Source: Chlamydiota bacterium (GTDB lineage Bacteria; Chlamydiota; Chlamydiia; Chlamydiales; Simkaniaceae). From it: 11,671 bases of DNA. The notes below the pieces were generated by a model, which worked only from the letters and a program-made list of their open reading frames with translations, was not told the origin of the DNA and did no database searches. Position numbers and translations under genes: made by a program. Of the stretch, positions 6,471 to 11,671 are shown one piece after another. Within the stretch, counting starts at the first letter, position 1. The number at the start of each line of letters is the position of its first letter. The stretch is from assembly GCA_021772295.1 (NCBI GenBank), contig JAJFMG010000047.1, positions 1 through 11,671 on the forward strand, in the 5' to 3' direction.

Positions 6471-8441
6471 ATTGAAACATTAGAATCTTTTGCTGAAGCC
6501 ATTCGGTTTTTAAGTAGATCTGCATTGTTGCAGGCTGGCTCTGGCCATGCAGGACTACCCTTTGGATGTGCAGAAATTGGAGCATGTTTGTTTGGAAATT
6601 TTCTGAGGTTGTCACCAACAAATCCGAATTGGTTAGGAAGGGATAGAGTTGTATTATCAGCTGGACATGGGTCTCTATTGTTATACTCTTGTCTGCACTT
6701 GCTTGGGTTTGGAATAAGTTTTGAGGATATTCTCAAATATAGACAGTTTGGTAGTAATACTCCAAGTCATCCAGACATTCGAAAAACAATAGGTATTGAA
6801 GCAACAACAGGTTTAGATGGACAGGGAGTTGGATTAGGTATTGGAATTGCACTGGGAATGAAATTCACTCAAAAGAGATTTGAGTTTGAAGAATATTCTC
6901 TTTTTGATTCCAAATGCATTACAATTGCAGGAGATGGATGTCTTATGGAGGGGGTGAGCGCTGAAAGTTCTTCATTGGCAGGTCACTTGGGTCTTGATAA
7001 TCTCATTGTTATATATGATAGTAACAAGACATCTTTAGATGGGTATACAGATGAGAGTGTTTCTGAAGATATAAGAAAAAGATATCAGGCTTATGCATGG
7101 GATGTTTTCGAATTTGATGGACATGATATTTCGTCTATTTCTGAATGTTTGCATAAGCTTAGATTAGAACAAGAACGCCCAGTGTTAATCATTGCGAATA
7201 CGATTACTGGACGGGGAATTCCAGATGTTGCTGGTACACCCGATGCTCATGGCAATCCTTATCTGTTGAGATCTGTTGTTGCAAAATTGAATGTGCCCAA
7301 AAGTAATAGTTCAGAATGTCTTAAGCCATCTTTAAAGAATTTTTTAGATTCTTATAAGGAAGTTTTAAAAAGTGGAGAGGATAAGTGGACGGAGCGGTAT
7401 CAAAAGTGGAAAGGCAAGAATCCTAAACTTGAAAGAGATCTAAATCAATCCCTATGCTTTGACATTCCTGCTAATTTAGAAGTGGAATTGTTGAAATTAG
7501 ATTTTCAACGCAGCATATCGGGTAGATTAGCATCAAATTATGTTATGAACTCAATAGCTTCGAAGTTGCCATCTATATACGTGGGATCTGCAGATTTATC
7601 CAAATCAGATATGACATATTTAAAAAACTATTCTGATGTTTCTAAAAATCAATTTGAAGGTAGGAATATTAAATATGGTGTTCGCGAATTTGGAATGTGC
7701 ACCATTGCAACAGGATTGGCACTCACGAATTTGATTATTCCTGTAATTGGTACATTTTTAGCTTTTTGTGATTATATGATTAGCCCAATACGTATGGCAG
7801 CCCTGATGAATCAAAAAATTATTCTTCAACTTACGCATGATTCTTTCTACGTGGGACATGATGGTCCAACCCATCAACCACTCGAGCAGATGGCTCATTT
7901 GAGAGCTATTCCAAACGTGCAAGTTATTCGTCCAGCAGATGCAAATGAAGTAAAGATGGCTTGGATCGCAGCTTTATCTCACCAAGGACCAACAGCTATT
8001 ATATTATCTAGGCAAGATCTTCCAGTTATGGATGAGACAAATAGGCCATACTGTGAAGGTGTTGGAAGGGGAGCATATATTATTGAAGAAGATTCATTAG
8101 TTGTGGATGTATTGTTGATTGCAACTGGATCTGAGCTTGCTTTAGCAAGGCTTGTTGCTAAATCTTTACGAGAAAAAAATAAGAAAGTGAGAGTTGTTTC
8201 TATGCCTTCACAAGAACTTTTTGATAAAGAGGAAGTTACTTACAAAAATAGAATTTTGCTTAACGCAGAAAAATGTGTCAGTATCGAAGCTGGTATTGAA
8301 CAAGGGTGGAGTAAGTATGTGGGTCGTGGAGGAATAGTTATCTCTGCAGATGATTTTGGTGAATCTGGTTCTCCAGAAGACTTAGCACTGCATTATGGCT
8401 TTGTTTGTGAAGTTATATGCCAAAGGATATTACCATGTTAG
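6447..8441 (+). CDS. tkt: Transketolase, with probable CTG start
   Basis: The enzyme moves two-carbon ketol units between sugar phosphates in the non-oxidative pentose phosphate pathway, using thiamine diphosphate. From CTG 6447 the product has 664 residues, the same size as E. coli TktA (663). Key residues fall at near-identical numbers: His 34 in GSGHAG, His 74 in SAGHGS, the GDG diphosphate-binding motif at 162-164, His 268 (HGNP), the cofactor-activating Glu 414 in REFGM, and His 476 in GPTHQP. A later TTG at 6525 would remove the conserved first helix (AEAIRFLSRSALLQ, like E. coli ANAIRALSMDAVQ) and has no Shine-Dalgarno site. One departure: the usual TGPLGQG loop reads TGLDGQG (121-127). 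The C-terminus (YGFVCEVICQRIL) matches the family end, so the gene is complete. It is driven by its own promoter at 6342-6370. Confidence 0.93.
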   Translation: MKTCNSDHIETLESFAEAIRFLSRSALLQAGSGHAGLPFGCAEIGACLFGNFLRLSPTNPNWLGRDRVVLSAGHGSLLLYSCLHLLGFGISFEDILKYRQFGSNTPSHPDIRKTIGIEATTGLDGQGVGLGIGIALGMKFTQKRFEFEEYSLFDSKCITIAGDGCLMEGVSAESSSLAGHLGLDNLIVIYDSNKTSLDGYTDESVSEDIRKRYQAYAWDVFEFDGHDISSISECLHKLRLEQERPVLIIANTITGRGIPDVAGTPDAHGNPYLLRSVVAKLNVPKSNSSECLKPSLKNFLDSYKEVLKSGEDKWTERYQKWKGKNPKLERDLNQSLCFDIPANLEVELLKLDFQRSISGRLASNYVMNSIASKLPSIYVGSADLSKSDMTYLKNYSDVSKNQFEGRNIKYGVREFGMCTIATGLALTNLIIPVIGTFLAFCDYMISPIRMAALMNQKIILQLTHDSFYVGHDGPTHQPLEQMAHLRAIPNVQVIRPADANEVKMAWIAALSHQGPTAIILSRQDLPVMDETNRPYCEGVGRGAYIIEEDSLVVDVLLIATGSELALARLVAKSLREKNKKVRVVSMPSQELFDKEEVTYKNRILLNAEKCVSIEAGIEQGWSKYVGRGGIVISADDFGESGSPEDLALHYGFVCEVICQRILPC

Positions 8442-8581
8442 GAGCTACTGTCAATTCAGGTAGAGAAATCTTTAATTGGGAGAATTTTCTTAGATTCGTG
8501 CAAACCACATGTTTTTCTTGAAAAAGAAATATACGATCACTACCCTGTTTTGGTTTCTTGGGTATCAAATCGGAGTAAATT
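8442..8581 (+). other. Gap between tkt and the MYG1 gene
   Basis: This 140-base stretch has no clear promoter or terminator. The tkt frame stays open past its TAG for 46 more codons to a TGA that overlaps the next start; it reads for example RIFLDSCKPHVFLEKEIYDH and PVLVSWVSNRSKL. It has only a CTG (8448) as possible start and I recognise no family. The stem TTTTTC-tt-GAAAAA (8512-8525) is too weak to call a terminator. GGAG at 8572-8575 serves the GTG start of the next gene. Confidence 0.5.
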
Positions 8582-9454
8582 GTGATTGGTAGAAGTTTTG
8601 GAGTACATGATGGGACATTCCATGCAGATGATGTCTCCGCGTGCGCTCTTTTACTCCTTTTTGATCAAATTGATGAAGATAAGATTTTTCGAACTCGAGA
8701 TCCTGATGTATTAGAGCGATGTGAATTTGTTTGCGATGTAGGTGGTATTTACGATGCGTCAATAAAGAGATTCGATCATCATCAGATTGAGTATAGTGGA
8801 AGACTTTCAAGTGCTGGGATGATCTTAATCTATTTGAAAGATCAGAAAGTCATCACTGAGGATTTATATCATTTTTTGAATCAGAATGTTATCACAGGTG
8901 TAGATGAAATTGATAATGGATTGATTACGCCAAAAATTGGGCATAGCACTTTTTCAAGTGTAGTCTCTAGTTTTGTTCCTGTATCCTATGATGCAGATCA
9001 AGAGGAACTGTTTAGTGGTTTTATGCAGGCAGTTTCCTTTGTAATCGCATATTTTAAAAGACTTCAGGAGAAGTTTGAATATATGCAAGGTTGTAAAGGG
9101 TATGTAGAGGAGATTATGGAGTCTAAAGAATCTCTTTTGATCTTTGAGAAGCCTATTCCATGGTTGGATGCTTTTTTTGATAATGGGGGAGTTAAACACC
9201 CAGCAAAATACCTTGTAATGCCAACTGGGATTCATTGGAAGCTTCGAGGTATTCCACCAAATATTAAAGAAAAAATGAAAGTGAGACTGCCTCTTCCTGC
9301 AAACTGGGCTGGATTATCTGACAAGGATTTAGAAAAACAATCTGGGATTGAGGGGAGCATCTTCTGTCATAAAGGACTCTTTATATCGATTTGGGAAACA
9401 AAAGAAGCTGCTTTGGAAGCTGCTGAAAAAGCTCTTAGTGGTGATGCAAAATGA
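8582..9454 (+). CDS. MYG1 family (UPF0160) DHH-like phosphohydrolase
   Basis: The 290-residue product matches the MYG1 family from end to end. Metal-binding motifs are visible in order: HDGTFHADD (9-17), CDVGG (51-55), FDHHQ (64-68, the DHH signature) and GVDEIDNG (106-113). The C-terminal RLPLPANWAGL, KQSGIEGSIFCHKGLF and a final Ala-rich helix match the equivalent block of human MYG1. Human MYG1 is reported to act as a 3'-5' exoribonuclease in nucleolus and mitochondria; the bacterial substrate is not known, so the activity here is a family inference. The start is GTG at 8582, with GGAG 6 bases upstream and an in-frame TAA at 8576. The stop overlaps the ATG of the HIT gene by four bases (ATGA). 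I remember the C. trachomatis counterpart as CT386, annotated as metal-dependent hydrolase. Confidence 0.93.
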   Translation: MIGRSFGVHDGTFHADDVSACALLLLFDQIDEDKIFRTRDPDVLERCEFVCDVGGIYDASIKRFDHHQIEYSGRLSSAGMILIYLKDQKVITEDLYHFLNQNVITGVDEIDNGLITPKIGHSTFSSVVSSFVPVSYDADQEELFSGFMQAVSFVIAYFKRLQEKFEYMQGCKGYVEEIMESKESLLIFEKPIPWLDAFFDNGGVKHPAKYLVMPTGIHWKLRGIPPNIKEKMKVRLPLPANWAGLSDKDLEKQSGIEGSIFCHKGLFISIWETKEAALEAAEKALSGDAK

Positions 9455-9783
9455 AAACGATTTTTGAGAAAATTATTGATGGTGAGATTCCATCTAAGAA
9501 AGTATTTGAAAATGAAAACTTTATTGCGATTGAAGATATTGCGCCAAAGGCGCCTTTTCATTTTTTAATTATTCCTAAAAAAAAATACAAAGATTTGCAA
9601 TCGATTCCTGTAAGTGAGCTTACTGTGATAACAGAAATTGCAAAAATCGCACAAGAACTTGCCAGTGAGCACAAAATAGAATCATATCGATTACTTACAA
9701 ATATTGGAGAGGATGCAGGGCAAACTATCTTTCATTTGCATTTTCATCTAATTGGTGGATCAAAACTTGGCCAAATGGCATAA
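9451..9783 (+). CDS. HIT-family nucleotide hydrolase (HinT-like)
   Basis: This 110-residue protein has the full histidine-triad signature, FHLHFHLIGG, with His 95, His 97 and His 99; His 97 is the expected nucleophile. It also has the N-terminal IFEKIIDGEIPSKKVFEN and APFHFLIIPKKKY blocks typical of HinT/PKCI proteins, and the conserved Asn in TNIGEDAGQ (84-91). The family hydrolyses purine nucleoside phosphoramidates and AMP-linked lysine or acyl intermediates. The length is normal. It is translationally coupled to MYG1 through the ATGA overlap, so both are expected in equal supply; a nucleotide-turnover link is plausible but inferred. What would be the second His of the usual PKKHY motif is Lys here (PKKKY). 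Confidence 0.95.
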   Translation: MKTIFEKIIDGEIPSKKVFENENFIAIEDIAPKAPFHFLIIPKKKYKDLQSIPVSELTVITEIAKIAQELASEHKIESYRLLTNIGEDAGQTIFHLHFHLIGGSKLGQMA

Positions 9784-9806
9784 GAAAATTTACTAAGTGC
9801 TTGGTT

Positions 9807-11540
9807 ATGATCCGTTATTTTCTTTTATTTTTGACCCTTGGACGCTCTATTTGGGCATCTGTTATTGCTCCGAGTGAAGAAGATCTGCTCAGTCGAGTAT
9901 CTTCTCATTTATTAATCGATGACTACAAGTCTGCTTTATATGAAGTAGAAATGGGAAAAAGACTTTTCCCAGATTCCAAAGAAATGCATGAATCGTTTAT
10001 TGAAGTGCTGTCTGAGACGGGTCTTGAACTTGAGGCTTATAAGGCTTATAAGGAGTATGTCAACATATATGATGATGAGAAGGTCAATACTTCTCTTTTA
10101 GAATCCCTCTGTTGGGGAATTCTAAAAGGTGCAGAGCATTCTACTCACTTAACTGTAAATATTACGACACTTATGGGCGCACTTGCAACTCATGATGCTA
10201 GAGCGGTTACTCACCTTATTCATTTTTTAAACTCAAGTAACTCTTATTTAAGGGGCGTTGCTGTGTCATGCGTCGCAAATTATCGAGATCAAATTCTGGT
10301 AAATAAGGTTCGATCGATGCTTAAGACTGAGGAGATGTGGTATGTCAGGTTACAACTCATCCAGACAATTGGATATTTAGATCTTAAGGAAGAGATTGCA
10401 ACACTTAAAGAAATTGTATCTTCGCATCAAAGTTCGATTGAAGAGAAAGGGTGCGCTATTGCATCGATTGTGAATATGATAGAGGAAATTGATGACAAAG
10501 AATTACAATCGCTTCTTCTATCCAATCGAGCAGGACTTCGCTCTTTAGCATGTGATATTATAGCTCATCTTGACTTAGAACAAAGTATGCCAGATGCTGC
10601 AAAACTACTTGAAGACCCAGCTCCGCAGGTACGAATCGCAGCTTTAAATACGATCTGGCAAGTATATTCTAAAGGTTATTTGCAGCCTAACATGCTTAAG
10701 AAAGTGATAAAGTTAAAAGATGACCAAAGTCCTGAAGTTGCGATTACTGCTGGGTTTGTGCTGCTACACTTTGCTCCTGAAATAGGACAAAATGTATTAA
10801 AAAAATGGGTGTTTTCGAAGCAAGAGAAGTATGCAAGGCTTGCTGCGTCTGCTCTTTCAATTGGTGGCAGAAATGGAAAAAAATTATGTAAGCTTGTAGC
10901 TAAAAAAAGTAAAGATCCCTTTGTACGGGCAAATATTGCAATTGGGCTCTTAAGTCATAAAGAGGATGCTTGCAGTATGCTGTATGACTTTTTGCAAAAT
11001 GCCAATGAAAATATTGCATTTGGATCTACGCTTAATCCTCTTCTTCGCACTCTAGAACCATCACAGGCTCGTCATGTTCCTGGAATGCCTGGATATCCAA
11101 GTTATGTGGATCAAGTAACAAGACTTGAACTTTTGAGCATGCTCGCTATGAAAAGATATCCACAAGCTGAAAATGCTATCAAAGACTTTTTAACAAATCA
11201 TTTTGATGGAATTGCATATCAAGCATCAAAGACGTTGATTGAAGAAGGGGATGTAGAAATATTTTCGATCTTAAAAAATCTTATCGAAGATAAGAATCCA
11301 AAACTTAGAGTGCAAGCAGCACTTGCTCTTTGTTTTTATGGAGAAGATTCAAAAGCGATTGAAGTTCTTCAGGATGCATATGCAGATTTGGATAGAGAGT
11401 ATAAAATTCATATTATTCGTGCCCTTGGTGAACTCGGAGAGCAAAGCTCACTTGTCTTTTTAGTAAAACTGCTGGATGATCCCTTTCAAGTCATAAGACT
11501 TAATGCTGCAGGTTCAATTTTGCAATGTCTATATCACTAG
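9807..11540 (+). CDS. Exported HEAT-repeat protein, function unknown
   Basis: The product is 577 residues from the ATG at 9807. The first 20 residues (MIRYFLLFLTLGRSIWASVI) form a signal peptide with likely cleavage after the Ala-Ser region, so the protein should be exported or membrane-attached. Residues about 35-85 are TPR-like helical hairpins (KSALYEVEMGKRLFPDSKEM, AYKAYKEYVNIYDDE). From about 110 to the end come roughly ten HEAT/PBS-lyase-type repeats of 30-35 residues, with the characteristic D-x-x-x-x-V-R-x-x-A-A pattern (for example LEDPAPQVRIAALN, IEDKNPKLRVQAALAL, LDDPFQVIRLNAAG). Such scaffolds bind proteins; no catalytic motif is seen. A TTG two codons earlier (9801) is an alternative start. 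It lies 23 bases after the HIT stop, so it probably belongs to the same operon. I remember the C. trachomatis CT384 protein in the same place. Confidence 0.85.
   Translation: MIRYFLLFLTLGRSIWASVIAPSEEDLLSRVSSHLLIDDYKSALYEVEMGKRLFPDSKEMHESFIEVLSETGLELEAYKAYKEYVNIYDDEKVNTSLLESLCWGILKGAEHSTHLTVNITTLMGALATHDARAVTHLIHFLNSSNSYLRGVAVSCVANYRDQILVNKVRSMLKTEEMWYVRLQLIQTIGYLDLKEEIATLKEIVSSHQSSIEEKGCAIASIVNMIEEIDDKELQSLLLSNRAGLRSLACDIIAHLDLEQSMPDAAKLLEDPAPQVRIAALNTIWQVYSKGYLQPNMLKKVIKLKDDQSPEVAITAGFVLLHFAPEIGQNVLKKWVFSKQEKYARLAASALSIGGRNGKKLCKLVAKKSKDPFVRANIAIGLLSHKEDACSMLYDFLQNANENIAFGSTLNPLLRTLEPSQARHVPGMPGYPSYVDQVTRLELLSMLAMKRYPQAENAIKDFLTNHFDGIAYQASKTLIEEGDVEIFSILKNLIEDKNPKLRVQAALALCFYGEDSKAIEVLQDAYADLDREYKIHIIRALGELGEQSSLVFLVKLLDDPFQVIRLNAAGSILQCLYH
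10034..10051 (+). repeat. 9-base in-frame tandem duplication in the HEAT gene
   Basis: GGCTTATAA occurs twice back to back and is followed by GG. It codes for the repeated Ala-Tyr-Lys in EAYKAYKEY within the TPR-like region. It is a likely site for length variation by slippage without a frameshift. Confidence 0.8.
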
Positions 11541-11551
11541 GAGAACGTTTT

Positions 11552-11671
11552 TTGAAAAAGCATATTTCTAAAATACAAGCCAACATGAAAACAAGCAAAA
11601 TTGATGGTTGGCTTCTTTATTCTTTTCATGGGAACAATCCTTTAGCATATAGCTTCTTGTCGCTGCCAGCT
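11552..11671 (+). CDS. Start of an M24-type (Xaa-Pro dipeptidase-like) peptidase, truncated by window end
   Basis: Only the first 40 codons are present. After a TTG start the product reads KKHISKIQANMKTSKIDGWL and then LYSFHGNNPLAYSFL. The pattern of a helical start, then DGWLLYxFxGxNPxA, is the N-terminal creatinase-type domain opening found in a group of M24 metallopeptidases. The catalytic domain lies outside the window, so this rests on the N-terminus alone. The start is well supported: AGGAG (11539-11543) overlaps the HEAT gene's TAG and lies 8 bases before the TTG. The 11-base spacing makes it the likely fourth gene of the MYG1-HIT-HEAT operon. Confidence 0.65.
   Translation, partial: MKKHISKIQANMKTSKIDGWLLYSFHGNNPLAYSFLSLPA

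Noticed and set aside
6525..6530. TTG at 6525 or 6528 as transketolase start
   Set aside because: It would delete the conserved first helix just before the GSGHAG motif and has no Shine-Dalgarno sequence upstream.
8512..8525. TTTTTC-tt-GAAAAA inverted repeat after tkt
   Set aside because: An A/T stem with a two-base loop cannot fold stably, and no T-run follows, so it is not a terminator.
1..11671. Search for CRISPR arrays, insertion sequences, phage genes, tRNA or rRNA genes
   Set aside because: No regularly spaced repeats, transposase or integrase motifs, terminal inverted repeats, or tRNA T-loop (GGTTCRANYCC-like) signatures were seen on either strand.

Overview
The window is A+T-rich chromosomal DNA with ordinary bacterial genes, and it looks like an obligate host-associated bacterium, most likely a member of the Chlamydiota (an environmental, Simkania- or Rhabdochlamydia-like lineage). 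The main argument is the tightly packed run of a MYG1-family phosphohydrolase, a HIT protein and an exported HEAT-repeat protein. I remember the same order in Chlamydia trachomatis as CT386-CT385-CT384, but those locus numbers are from memory and could not be checked here. Non-ATG starts (TTG, GTG, probably CTG) and decayed gene scraps between intact genes fit a slowly eroding genome.

Layout. Positions 1-462 hold no intact gene. About 340 bases there read as a decayed coding region split over three frames, followed by candidate promoters. Next come two overlapping plus-strand genes: a very large DUF2339-type polytopic membrane protein (463-3480) and a membrane-anchored or exported M48 zinc metallopeptidase (3467-4372). 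They meet tail to tail with a minus-strand alkylation-repair operon: a full-length Ada (methyl-phosphotriester and O6-methylguanine acceptor with an AraC DNA-binding domain, 5985-4945), then 3-methyladenine DNA glycosylase I, Tag (4948-4379).

A 461-base non-coding stretch (5986-6446) separates divergent ada and tkt. It carries a well-formed sigma70-type promoter (6342-6370), a dyad just upstream of it, and a weak coding-like scrap. Transketolase follows and has no ATG, GTG or TTG start in the right place. Alignment by eye, the Shine-Dalgarno site and the promoter all point to CTG at 6447, which lies inside a 16-base tandem duplication.

After a 140-base gap comes the MYG1-HIT-HEAT run (8582-11540), with a 4-base ATGA overlap between the first two genes. 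Directly after it is the start of an M24-type (Xaa-Pro dipeptidase-like) peptidase that runs off the window with a TTG start and a strong Shine-Dalgarno site.

Together the genes cover DNA alkylation repair, the pentose phosphate pathway, nucleotide or RNA phosphoester turnover and envelope proteolysis. I see no phage, insertion sequence, CRISPR array, tRNA or rRNA, and no clear new defence or mobile system. The most interesting points are the unusual transketolase start, a 12-bp perfect hairpin at the end of the DUF2339 gene, the pseudogene at the left edge, and the conserved but functionally unexplained MYG1-HIT-HEAT block.
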